Below, piece after piece: positions 41,770-49,713 of a stretch of DNA of 54,834 nt. The notes below the pieces were generated by a model. That model saw only the letters and a list, made by a program, of their open reading frames with translations. It did no database searches and was not told where the DNA came from. The position numbers and the translations under genes were made by a program. Source of the stretch: Gemmatimonas phototrophica (GTDB taxonomy: Bacteria; Latescibacterota; UBA2968; UBA8231); NCBI GenBank assembly GCA_945861755.1, contig CAMAVQ010000011.1:1-54834 (forward strand), in the 5' to 3' direction. Numbering within the stretch: the first letter of the stretch is position 1; each line of letters begins with the position of its first letter.

Positions 41770-43638
41770 ATGACTGTCGAGGTGCGCTTCATCGATGTGG
41801 ACGCCGACGGCGACCGCGAGATCGTGGTCGAGAACGCCTATCTGCGCGCGGTGCTGCGCCACCCCGAACATCTGGGTGCCGAATACTACAAGCGCCGCTG
41901 GACCTGGGGCGGCCGTCTCCAGTCCCTGGTGTACCAACCCACGGGCCGCGAGTTTTTCTTGCCCCGGATGATCGACCTGGAGGACATCGCCCCCTTCGGC
42001 CTGCCCGACGAACTCTTCGCCCATTTTCCTCTGCCCGGAGGCCAGCGCCAGCTCAAGATGGGCGTGGGCATTGTGTCGCCGGCGGGGGTGGAGCCTCTGC
42101 CCTGGACCTGGCGCCAGGAACAGGTGGGCGCAGAAACCGTAGTGGCCTTTCGCCAGGAGGTAGATAACCTAGAGGGCTATAGTTTCGTCTACGAAAAGCG
42201 CTACCGCTTCCTGCCCGACGCAGCCTGGTTCGCCCTCGACATCCTCTGGGAGAACCACGGCCCTGGTCCGTGCGCCTCGGATTGGGATCTTCACACCTTC
42301 CACGACGCCGGCCCCTTCGATTGCCCCGCCTGGCTGGTGGCCCCCAAGCGGGCCTGGATCAGCAGCGGCCACACCCGCCTGCGCACCGCGCTCAAGGAAG
42401 CCGCGCCGCTTTTTCCCGCTCCCCGCCTGGAAGAGCGCGTCTTCGACCGCCTGCGCTGGGATTTGGAGGGGGAGCCCTGGTGGTACGCCACCGGCCCAGG
42501 CGACGGCGAGGAGTTCTTCTTGCTCAATGCCCGCTTCGAGCCGTACTGGGGCCTGCACTTTGCCGGGTACGGGGCCTATACCCCCCAGGGCATCAGCCAC
42601 ATCGAGGTGCCGCCCGGCGACCGCGCCATCTGGGGCATCGATGTCACTCTGGGCACCAGAGGGAAACACTTCGTCCGCGCCGGCCAGCAGGGTGGCCTCA
42701 CCCTCGAACGCCTGGGGCCGCGCACGATCGCGGCGGGCGTGCACCTGGCCCGATCGGGGAGCGGGACCCTCAGCGTCCACCTGCTCGACCAGGCCGGCAC
42801 CGTGCAAGGCCACGCCGAGAAAACCGGGGATGCCGCACCTGGAAAACCGCTGGTACTCGAACTGCCCCTGCCAGACGCCGGCGACTTCGCCACCGCCGAG
42901 ATCTCCTATCACGAAGCGGGCCGCATCCTGCTCCACACCCGCGAACTGGTGCCGCTGCAAGGCCAGCGCCCCACTGCCCACCTGCCCTTTGCCGGCGGGG
43001 GGACGCACGTGCTGGTGGCCAGCCACCACGCCGGAGAAAACCCGGAATCCGACGGCGAGTACCTGCACGCCTGCGGCCTCCAGACCGGCTTTGCCGTGGA
43101 CTGGCAGGGCCCTGGCCAACGCGGGCCCCAGGACCTGGAAGGCTGCACTGCCTTGTGTCTGGTGGGCGAGGCCTGGCCGCTGGAACACACCCAAGCCCTG
43201 CGCACCTGGATCGGGGACGGGGGCGGGCTGCTGCTCTGCGCCCCCTTTGGCGCATTGGCCGAGGCCCTGGGAGATATACTGCCCCTGCAGGCGACCGGCC
43301 CCCTCCAGCGCGCCGAGCCGACCTTGGGGCTGCAACTGGCCACCCCACATCTCACCGCGAACCGCCTGATGCTCGAACCCGACGCCCAGGTGCGTATCAC
43401 CTGGTGGACCCCGACGACAACACCGCCGGAAGCATTGGTCCCCCTGCGTTTCACCGGAGCGGGTAATCATCCGGCACTGGGACTTGCCCACTACGGCAAG
43501 GGCCGCATCGCGGTGCTGGCCAGCCGGCCGGCCTGGGGTGCCCACCGCGGCAATGTGGTGTGGGATGGCTGGGGCCAATACTACTGCGCCTTCTTCGCCG
43601 GGCTGATGGGATGGACTGCCGGGATCTGGCAGGAGTGA
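41770..43638 (+). CDS. Large mutarotase-like protein with C-terminal class I amidotransferase-like domain
   Basis: This 622-residue protein has no signal peptide. Residues 1-300 resemble galactose-mutarotase-fold proteins (VENAYLRAVLRHPEHLGAEY, YEKRYRFLPDAAWFALDILW, ending with IEVPPGDRAIWGIDV). Residues 305-400 are a beta linker. Residues 405-622 (THVLVASHHAGENPESDGEY, LRTWIGDGGGLLLCAPFG, GKGRIAVLASRPAWGAHRGN) look like a flavodoxin-type GATase/ThuA-like fold without an obvious catalytic Cys. The gene starts the plus-strand group with the enolase-superfamily enzyme 28 nt later. Domain calls rest on pattern only. Confidence 0.6.
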   Translation: MTVEVRFIDVDADGDREIVVENAYLRAVLRHPEHLGAEYYKRRWTWGGRLQSLVYQPTGREFFLPRMIDLEDIAPFGLPDELFAHFPLPGGQRQLKMGVGIVSPAGVEPLPWTWRQEQVGAETVVAFRQEVDNLEGYSFVYEKRYRFLPDAAWFALDILWENHGPGPCASDWDLHTFHDAGPFDCPAWLVAPKRAWISSGHTRLRTALKEAAPLFPAPRLEERVFDRLRWDLEGEPWWYATGPGDGEEFFLLNARFEPYWGLHFAGYGAYTPQGISHIEVPPGDRAIWGIDVTLGTRGKHFVRAGQQGGLTLERLGPRTIAAGVHLARSGSGTLSVHLLDQAGTVQGHAEKTGDAAPGKPLVLELPLPDAGDFATAEISYHEAGRILLHTRELVPLQGQRPTAHLPFAGGGTHVLVASHHAGENPESDGEYLHACGLQTGFAVDWQGPGQRGPQDLEGCTALCLVGEAWPLEHTQALRTWIGDGGGLLLCAPFGALAEALGDILPLQATGPLQRAEPTLGLQLATPHLTANRLMLEPDAQVRITWWTPTTTPPEALVPLRFTGAGNHPALGLAHYGKGRIAVLASRPAWGAHRGNVVWDGWGQYYCAFFAGLMGWTAGIWQE

Positions 43639-43666
43639 GGAACCCTACCTAACCGAGGAGCACGAG

Positions 43667-44767
43667 ATGTCGAAGCGAGCTTCAGCTAAACCCGGCCGTC
43701 CTCAGGATGAACCGTTGCGCATCACCGGCATCAAGACGCATTTTCTGCGGGGGGGCGCCAGTCTGCTGCGCCTGCAGACCGACCAGGGCCTCGAAGGCTG
43801 GTGCAACGAGGTAACCGAGGACATGGCGCGCCTGCTCCTCGAACCCCCGCTGCACCAACTGTTGATCGGGGCCGACGCCATGGAACGCGAAAAACTCTGG
43901 CACCAGCTGCTGCACTGGGAGCGCTACCGCTGGCTGCCGCGCGGCCTGCGCGGGGTGGTCGACACCGCGCTGTGGGACCTGGCTGGCAAGCACCTCGGGC
44001 AACCGGTATGGCGCCTGCTGGGGGCCTACCGCGACCGCGTGCCGGGCTACAAGACCCAGGGAGGCACCTTCGGGCCAGAGGGCGACGCTCTCGACCACTA
44101 CCTCAAGTACGCCCTGCAGGCCAGGTCTGAAGGGTACCTGGGCGCCAAGGATCACTGCTACAAGGGAGCGAAATTCATGGCCGGGCTGGCGCGGGAGATG
44201 CGCGCCGCCGTGGGCCCGGATTTCCACCTGATGCACGACGCGGTGCAGACCTACGATGTCTCAGACGCCATCAAGATCGGCCGGGTGCTGGAGCAGTACG
44301 ACTACCAGTGGTTCGAGGAGCCCATCCGCGACCAGGACTACCTGGGCCTCAAGCAGGTGGCCGCCGCCCTCGACATCCGGGTGATCGCCGGCGAGTACTT
44401 CCCCTTCCAGCTACACGCCTATTCACAGCTGATCGCCATCGCCGAGGTAGACGGGATCAAACCCAGCGACCCGGTGAGCGGCGGCATCACCGACCTACTC
44501 AAGCTCGCCCACCTGGCCGAGTCGTTCGGCAAGCAGGTGCACATCCCCAAGGGTAGCCTGTGGGGGTTTGCCGGCCTCAACGTCAATGGCGGCGTCCAGA
44601 ACTGCCCGGTGATGGAGTGCCACCGGCCCCTTGAGCAAGACCGCCAGCCCTTCATCCGCAACCCGCTGCAACTCGAAGACGGCTGCGTGCGTATGCCCTC
44701 CGGGCCCGGATTGGGCATCGACCTCGACTGGGACATCATCGAGAACCTGACCGAGAAGGTGATCTGA
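43667..44767 (+). CDS. Enolase-superfamily enzyme (mandelate racemase/muconate lactonizing type)
   Basis: This 366-residue protein has the N-terminal capping domain (ITGIKTHFLRGG) and the barrel. Metal ligands are readable as Asp in LMHDAVQTYD, Glu in YQWFEEPIRD and Glu in VIAGEYFPF. The second-strand catalytic motif is GYLGAKDHCYKG rather than the usual KxK, and a His at the seventh strand (QVHIPKGSLWG) could be the partner base. This suggests a sugar-acid dehydratase or racemase of the MR subgroup. It follows the mutarotase-like gene and precedes a PaiB-like gene. Substrate not determined. Confidence 0.88.
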   Translation: MSKRASAKPGRPQDEPLRITGIKTHFLRGGASLLRLQTDQGLEGWCNEVTEDMARLLLEPPLHQLLIGADAMEREKLWHQLLHWERYRWLPRGLRGVVDTALWDLAGKHLGQPVWRLLGAYRDRVPGYKTQGGTFGPEGDALDHYLKYALQARSEGYLGAKDHCYKGAKFMAGLAREMRAAVGPDFHLMHDAVQTYDVSDAIKIGRVLEQYDYQWFEEPIRDQDYLGLKQVAAALDIRVIAGEYFPFQLHAYSQLIAIAEVDGIKPSDPVSGGITDLLKLAHLAESFGKQVHIPKGSLWGFAGLNVNGGVQNCPVMECHRPLEQDRQPFIRNPLQLEDGCVRMPSGPGLGIDLDWDIIENLTEKVI

Positions 44768-44809
44768 ATCCTCTGAAATTCCCCCAGGGCATCGAGCCAG
44801 GACACGGCC

Positions 44810-45418
44810 ATGTACATCCCCAAATCCTTCCAGGTAACCGACCCCGAGGTACTGGCCGCTTTCATCAGGGCGCACAGCTTTGCCACCCTCGTCAGCGCTG
44901 TGGATGGGACGCCTTTTGCCACCCACCTGCCCCTGCTGCTCGACCAGGGCACGCTGCTGGGCCACGTCGCCCGCGCCAACCCCCACTGGCAGGCCTTCGA
45001 CGGCCAGCGGGAGGCCCTGGCCATCTTCCACGGCCCCCACGCCTATATCTCGCCCACCTGGTACGCCACCGGCCCGGCAGTACCCACCTGGAATTACGCC
45101 GCAGTACACGTGTACGGCGCCCCGCGCCTGATCGAAGGGGAAGCACTCGCCGCCCTGGTCGACCGCCTGGTGACCACCTACGAGGCGGGACAAGCCAAGC
45201 CCTGGTCGGGCGAGTTGCCCGCCGAGTACAAGGCGAAACTGCTGCAGGCCATTGTCGGGTTCGAGATGGAGATTGTGCGGATCGAGGGGAAATTCAAGCT
45301 GGGGCAGGGCCGTTCGCCAGAGGATCAGCTCGGGGTGATCGGACAGTTGATGTGGAGCGCGGACCCCGTGGCCCAGGCCCTGGGGGCGCTGGCCAGGAGT
45401 CAACTTCCCTCCGGCTAG
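44810..45418 (+). CDS. PaiB-like FMN-binding protein
   Basis: This 202-residue protein matches the PaiB/FMN-binding split-barrel family: MYIPKSFQVTDPE, SFATLVSAVDGTPFATHLPLLL, GHVARANPHWQAF, YISPTWYATGPAVPTWNYAAVHVYG (quoted in part) and the C-terminal FKLGQGRSPEDQLGVIG. Bacillus PaiB is annotated as a regulator of sporulation genes, but many homologues are simply flavin- or heme-binding. It lies 42 nt after the enolase-superfamily gene. The stop shares CTAG with the convergent DUF1015 gene. Confidence 0.92.
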   Translation: MYIPKSFQVTDPEVLAAFIRAHSFATLVSAVDGTPFATHLPLLLDQGTLLGHVARANPHWQAFDGQREALAIFHGPHAYISPTWYATGPAVPTWNYAAVHVYGAPRLIEGEALAALVDRLVTTYEAGQAKPWSGELPAEYKAKLLQAIVGFEMEIVRIEGKFKLGQGRSPEDQLGVIGQLMWSADPVAQALGALARSQLPSG

Positions 45419-46722
45419 ACGATCTTGCGCGCTTCCATGTAGAAACGCTTCTCGTGTGCCTCGCCCAAGGAGAAGGTCTTGCGCGGCATCACCCCGTCGC
45501 GCAGAACCGCCCTGAAGAGATCCGCCTTGTCCAAGTGGGGCAGACAGAGGCCCAGGTTGCCGGGCTGGCTGCCCAGGCGCAGGGCCACCTCCTCCCCGTG
45601 TACATAATCGATCTTGTCCGCGCCCCCCCCCTCCATGAAGACGTCGAGCAACTCCTGGATGGTGCCGGCCGGCAAACTGGCCACCGGGTCGGCGATCTCG
45701 ACAGCGCAGAAAGCGCTATCGCTCCCGCCGACAATGCCAACGGTGTGCCCCGCCCCTTCCCTGGCCGCGGCAACGCGCTCCACCAGCGCGGCGGCGCTGG
45801 CCACCGGCGTGCAGGTGAGGCGCTCTCCACAAGAGCGCCGCAGGAAGGCGGTGAAATCCTGCCGCAGCCCAAAGAGCACTCGGTGGATGGGCTCGAAGCT
45901 CAAACCCTCGTCGTGGATGTTGACCACCTCCACCAGCGCATACCGCGCCGGGTGGTCCATGCCCACCCTCGGTTTCAACTCCTCCCACAGCACCTTGGCC
46001 GCTGCCAGCGAGTGGTTGCCATCACCCGCCGCAAAAAGCAGGGGGTTCTCTCCCTTTCCCCCGGCCAGGCCGCGCAGCGCGCCGACCACCTGTTGCTCCA
46101 GACCCGCGTCGCCCACCGCGTACCCGGCCAGGTGCCCGCTGCCGCACATCAGCTCAAAGTCATAGAGTTGTTCTAGCCGGTCCCTGGCCGCTGCCAAGGG
46201 CTCGATCACCCTGCGCCCAGGGTCGTCGATAAGCACCAGGATGTGGGGCAGTTCGAGCGCGGCGCCGGCGCGGATCTTGGTGCGCGCCGGCAGGCGCTCG
46301 ACAATGGTCCCCTCGGTGGCGCGGATGAGGCTGGTGGCCCCCGGAGTGTACTCGTAGCGCTCCAGATCGAGGGCCAGCATCAGGCCCTTGCGAACTCCGT
46401 GGCCCAGGGTGCGCTCCACGTAGATGAACCCCCCGTGCGGCTGGAGCACACCTGCGTCCAGGTACTGGCGCATGGCAGTCTGGATCTGCCCGATGCGCTC
46501 GGCCTCACCGGGCTTTTCGAGGTAGATCTCGGGCAGGGTCAGCCGCAGAGTGGAAGGGGCAGCGCCGACCAGGCGCTCCACCTGTGCCCAGTATTCGGGC
46601 TGGGAGGTGAACTGGTCGACCGCGATGGCCGCCCAGCGCTGCAGGTCGATGTCCGGCCCAGGCAGGTACACCTGGGGGACGAGCAGGCCGAGGTCTGGGT
46701 GTATCCTGGGCGGTCGGCTCAT
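45415..46722 (-). CDS. DUF1015 family protein
   Basis: This 435-residue protein matches the DUF1015 (COG4198) family: GLLVPQVYLPGPDID at the N-terminus, QPEYWAQVERLVG, and the highly conserved AAGDGNHSLAAAKVLWEELK, a GxxH-type motif reminiscent of the nucleotide-handling box of ParB/SerK-like proteins. The biochemical role of DUF1015 is not established; some members lie near serine or amino-acid genes. ATG 46722 overlaps the PhyH stop (ATGA), so it is translationally coupled to the dioxygenase. The longer upstream ORF is a shadow of that gene. Confidence 0.85.
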   Translation of the reverse strand: MSRPPRIHPDLGLLVPQVYLPGPDIDLQRWAAIAVDQFTSQPEYWAQVERLVGAAPSTLRLTLPEIYLEKPGEAERIGQIQTAMRQYLDAGVLQPHGGFIYVERTLGHGVRKGLMLALDLERYEYTPGATSLIRATEGTIVERLPARTKIRAGAALELPHILVLIDDPGRRVIEPLAAARDRLEQLYDFELMCGSGHLAGYAVGDAGLEQQVVGALRGLAGGKGENPLLFAAGDGNHSLAAAKVLWEELKPRVGMDHPARYALVEVVNIHDEGLSFEPIHRVLFGLRQDFTAFLRRSCGERLTCTPVASAAALVERVAAAREGAGHTVGIVGGSDSAFCAVEIADPVASLPAGTIQELLDVFMEGGGADKIDYVHGEEVALRLGSQPGNLGLCLPHLDKADLFRAVLRDGVMPRKTFSLGEAHEKRFYMEARKIV

Positions 46723-47552
46723 CCCTTGGCCCGGGCAGCGATGGTGGTGCGGACCTCCTCGTCCTTGGCAAATTCGTGGCGGTAGCGGGGCGCTGAGATC
46801 ACCGCCCGCTGGGCCTCGGTCAAATCGGTGTAGAAAGGCGGCTGGGTGTAGGTGCCCATCAGGCCCTCGGCCACCACCCCGGAATTGTAGCGGTTGATCA
46901 CCGACCGCCGCTGGTGTTTGCCCTCCCAGGGCAGGGCCCCGTGCATCAGGCACTCGGCGAAGAGAATGGCGTCGCCGGCTTTGGCGGGAATCTGGGCGAA
47001 GCGCTCCTGGTGCGCCTCGTAGAGCCGGATCTCGCCTGGGCAGGGGTAGTTGGCCTTGTGGCTGCCGGGCAGGCAGGCGAAACCGCCCTCCCCCGGGCTC
47101 ACGTCGGTCAGTTGGACCGCCACATTGGTCATGCCGCAGTACATGCGGCCATTGTGGTAGTGGTAAAAGCGCGAGCGGTCGTAGGGGGTGCCCCCTTCGT
47201 GGAACCAGAACCCCTCTGCCCCCTCCTCCATGGTGATGATGCCCAACCCTTCCAGACGAAACCCCGGCCCCAGCAACTCCTCCAGATAAGGGGCGATGTT
47301 GGGGTGGACAACCATCTGGCGGAACACCTCGCAGTGGGGCTTTTCCCAGGTGAGCATGCCGCTCAGATCGCCCCGGCCCGTTTTTCCCTCCAGGGTTTTT
47401 GACCCGTGGGCCAGATCGTTGGGGCGGATCTGGATCTTGGCGGCATGGTGGTCGATGGCCGCATTGGCCGCCACCACTTCCGCCGGGGACAAGGCACCCT
47501 TGATCACTAGGTAGCCGTGTACATCGAACAGATACTTCTCTGTTTCCGTCAT
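46719..47552 (-). CDS. Phytanoyl-CoA dioxygenase (PhyH) family protein, atypical triad
   Basis: This 277-residue protein has the PhyH frame: YLFDVHGYLVIKGALSPAEV, VAVQLTDVSPGEGGFACLPGSHKANYPCP (in part) and the distal His in FAECLMHGALPWEG followed by Arg (QRRSVINRY). The usual HxD is replaced by FWFHEGGTPYDRS with YHYHNGRMYCG downstream, so the iron ligands are unclear. It may use a shifted triad or be inactive. The ATG has AAAGGA about 6 nt upstream. It is the first gene of a pair with DUF1015. It is only distantly like the PhyH at 10512. Confidence 0.85.
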   Translation of the reverse strand: MTETEKYLFDVHGYLVIKGALSPAEVVAANAAIDHHAAKIQIRPNDLAHGSKTLEGKTGRGDLSGMLTWEKPHCEVFRQMVVHPNIAPYLEELLGPGFRLEGLGIITMEEGAEGFWFHEGGTPYDRSRFYHYHNGRMYCGMTNVAVQLTDVSPGEGGFACLPGSHKANYPCPGEIRLYEAHQERFAQIPAKAGDAILFAECLMHGALPWEGKHQRRSVINRYNSGVVAEGLMGTYTQPPFYTDLTEAQRAVISAPRYRHEFAKDEEVRTTIAARAKG

Positions 47553-47623
47553 TGCTCTTCCTTTCGCGGCAGAAAATAGTCCCAGCATTTTAGGCAAGGC
47601 CACCGGCAAAGGCAAGTTCAGCG

Positions 47624-47911
47624 TCAGCCGGGGAAGAGTTCGCGGATCGCCTTGGCCGTCGCTTCTTTTTGGCCACTCACACTGATGAAAAGTTCTTGAA
47701 TCCCCTTGGAGGTTTGCAAGATCCCTTTGAAGCCGCCCTGCACCTCCCCCTGTAGCTTGAAGTCTCCCACCGCCTCAGGGCCGATGGACTTTCCCCCGTA
47801 CGAGCGGCCGATGACCACGGCCTTGACCCCGGGAACACCGCGCAGGCGGGCAATGGTTCTCCTGCCTGTTTTGTCGGTGGACTGATGCCTGCCCTGTTTT
47901 TTTTTGGCCAT
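47624..47911 (-). CDS. DUF2103-like small protein
   Basis: This 95-residue basic protein contains GRHQSTDKTGRRTIARLRGV and IGRSYGGKSIGPEAVGDFKL, resembling the DUF2103 family (predicted metal-binding, mostly known from cyanobacteria and archaea). The C-terminal half (GGFKGILQTSKGIQELFISV) fits the same family. I chose ATG 47911, which starts with AKKKQ; a GTG at 47974 would add 21 residues but has no ribosome-binding site. It lies 71 nt upstream of the PhyH gene on the same strand, so co-transcription is possible. Function unknown. Confidence 0.6.
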   Translation of the reverse strand: MAKKKQGRHQSTDKTGRRTIARLRGVPGVKAVVIGRSYGGKSIGPEAVGDFKLQGEVQGGFKGILQTSKGIQELFISVSGQKEATAKAIRELFPG

Positions 47912-48022
47912 GGATGGATGCTCAATGGTCAACGCCCCCCGAAGATCCAGGTAGTGGACTTCCGGAATACGCACTCAATTCGTTGTAAATTATCCAATTA
48001 ACTATATGACCTCGCTGATCCC

Positions 48023-48051
48023 TTGACAATAGCGCTGACCTTGATTTTATT
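48023..48051 (+). promoter_or_regulatory. Sigma-70-type promoter for the HTH-receiver gene
   Basis: TTGACA (48023-48028) and TTTATT (48046-48051) are 17 nt apart. They sit in the most AT-rich stretch of the window (about 47975-48100), a divergent gap between the DUF2103-like gene and the HTH-receiver gene. Confidence 0.65.
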
Positions 48052-48096
48052 CAGACTAATTTCCAACTATTCAATCTAGTTCAACTAATACAACTC
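48052..48096 (+). repeat. Short direct-repeat array in the 5' leader of the HTH-receiver gene
   Basis: Five related copies follow the -10 on the same strand: CAGACTA (48052), CAACTA (48064), CAATCTA (48072), CAACTA (48082) and CAACTC (48091). They are spaced 8-12 nt, close to one helical turn. The array lies immediately before the ATG at 48111 and could be the binding site of the HTH-receiver product. Confidence 0.5.
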
Positions 48097-48110
48097 TATC
48101 GTGAGGATTC

Positions 48111-48707
48111 ATGACGGATAAGGCACTCCTAACCACCGGGGAAATAGCCAGCCATTGCCGCGTTTCCTACGAGGCCGTCAGCAAGTGGATCAAAAGCGGC
48201 AAACTCAAGGCCTATACTACCCCGGGCCGGCATCACCGGATCCGCCGGGCCGACTTTGAAGATTTTCTCGTAGAATACAACCTGCCCCCTCTCGCCGAGC
48301 CCACCCTCCGCCGGAAGGTGCTGATCGTGGATGACGACCCGGCCATCCTCACCCTGCTCAGCACCTTCTTCGGGAAGATGGATGACTACGAGGTCGCCAC
48401 CGCGACGGACGGCTTTGAGGCCGGCATCCAGATTGCCGGCAGCTGTCCCCAGCTGATCATCCTCGATCTGATGATGCCCAATATCGACGGCTTCAGAGTG
48501 TGCAAGGGCATCAAGTCCAACCCCCAGACCAGCCAGACCATCGTCGTGGTGCTCACCGGGTATGCCACCCCGGAGAACGTGCGCAAGGCCCTGGAATGCG
48601 GGGCTGACTGCTGCCTGGAAAAACCCGTGGCCCTGGCGGAGTTGGAGCGGAAACTCGCCGAACTGTGGGCGGGGGCCAGCGCCGGGCGCCGCAGCTCCCG
48701 TGCCTGA
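48111..48707 (+). CDS. Response regulator with N-terminal excisionase/BldC-type HTH
   Basis: This 198-residue protein reverses the usual order. Residues 5-55 form a MerR-like/excisionase HTH_17 domain (LLTTGEIASHCRVSYEAVSK, TPGRHHRIRRADFEDFL), and residues 68-190 a receiver domain with VLIVDDD, phospho-acceptor Asp119 (IILDLMMPNIDG), Thr in VLTGYAT and Lys171. It is probably a DNA-binding regulator whose oligomerisation is set by phosphorylation. No histidine kinase is nearby. The next gene encodes another receiver. A direct-repeat array and promoter precede the ATG; the Shine-Dalgarno is GTGAGGA. Confidence 0.9.
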   Translation: MTDKALLTTGEIASHCRVSYEAVSKWIKSGKLKAYTTPGRHHRIRRADFEDFLVEYNLPPLAEPTLRRKVLIVDDDPAILTLLSTFFGKMDDYEVATATDGFEAGIQIAGSCPQLIILDLMMPNIDGFRVCKGIKSNPQTSQTIVVVLTGYATPENVRKALECGADCCLEKPVALAELERKLAELWAGASAGRRSSRA

Positions 48708-48732
48708 ACCCGCCGCAGGAGCGCTAGGCCAG

Positions 48733-49674
48733 ATGCCAGAGCCACATCAATCCAAAGGGCGGATCCTGGTGGTCGAGGACGAAGAGATGGTGGGCGGCCT
48801 GCTGGAGCTGTGGTTGCACAAAGACGGCTATGCGGTGCAGCGGGCCGCCAGCTTTGAGCAGGCGTCCATGTGGATGGGCAAGGAACCCTTCGACCTGGTG
48901 ACCCTGGACATTATCATGCCGGTGGTGGGCGGCATGCAGGCCCTGCGCTGGTTCCGCGAGTACCACCCCGAGGTCGGGGTGGTGATGATCACCGGTATGG
49001 GCAACATAAATCTGATCCTTGAATCCATGCGGCTGGGCGCCTACAGCTATGTGACCAAGCCTGTCAACATGGAGCAACTCTCCCGCGAATTGGCGCGGGC
49101 CATGGAGCGGCAACGCTCGGAGGCCCGACGGGGCCAGCACCAGCGCCAGCTGGAGCCGAAGCTCGAGGAGCAGGCCCGCCAGTTGCAGACAGCCCAGGCC
49201 GGCACGGCCGCCCACCTCAAGGAACGCGAAGGCCAGGAACGTCTGGTGCGCTGCCAGGTGGAAAATCCCACCTCCCAGGCCGTCTGCCAGACCCTTATGG
49301 AGGTGTTGCACCAAGTGCTAGAGGTGGAGGCGGCCGTGTTGTACCAGCCGCTGCCGGATCCAGAAAGGCTGCAGGCCGTGGTAGCAGTGGACCGCGCGGG
49401 GCAGGTTGCCCAGGCCAGCCCACCCTCGGCTCAGGACGTGTCGCTGGCAACCCAGGCTTGCCGCGACCGGCAGGCCGTGGGCCGACCTGGAGCGGGCAGC
49501 GCCTGGCCCCTGGTGTGTCATGGAAAGGTGCTGGGGGTGTTGTGGATCAAGGGACTGGATGGCACCACGTCGGGAGAGGCGTACCGGATCCTGGGTCGTT
49601 TGAGCCCCCTCGCCGCCCTGGCCTTGTGGGTGGCGGAAATGAAGGAAACTTTGGGTAGTCTGATCAGGGACTGA
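48733..49674 (+). CDS. Receiver-coiled coil-GAF-like signalling protein
   Basis: This 313-residue protein has a receiver domain at 8-122 (RILVVEDEEMVGG, phospho-acceptor Asp59 in VTLDIIMPVVGG, Lys109 in YVTKPVN), a charged coiled coil at about 122-178 (EARRGQHQRQLEPKLEEQAR), and a C-terminal GAF-like region at 180-305. No DNA-binding or catalytic output is visible. I chose ATG 48733 (AGGAG 11 nt upstream); a GTG at 48700 is an alternative. It follows the HTH-receiver gene by 25 nt and likely shares its transcript. The GAF call is tentative. Confidence 0.8.
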   Translation: MPEPHQSKGRILVVEDEEMVGGLLELWLHKDGYAVQRAASFEQASMWMGKEPFDLVTLDIIMPVVGGMQALRWFREYHPEVGVVMITGMGNINLILESMRLGAYSYVTKPVNMEQLSRELARAMERQRSEARRGQHQRQLEPKLEEQARQLQTAQAGTAAHLKEREGQERLVRCQVENPTSQAVCQTLMEVLHQVLEVEAAVLYQPLPDPERLQAVVAVDRAGQVAQASPPSAQDVSLATQACRDRQAVGRPGAGSAWPLVCHGKVLGVLWIKGLDGTTSGEAYRILGRLSPLAALALWVAEMKETLGSLIRD

Positions 49675-49713
49675 CCCGTTTTCACCTTATGCCGACCGAA
49701 AAGGAGGTCGTTT

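Noticed and set aside
42169-43578. 469-codon minus-strand ORF opposite the mutarotase-like gene
   Set aside because: Composition is typical of an antisense frame (Gly/Gln/Ala/Val-rich, no domain), and the plus-strand frame has coherent structure and start signal.
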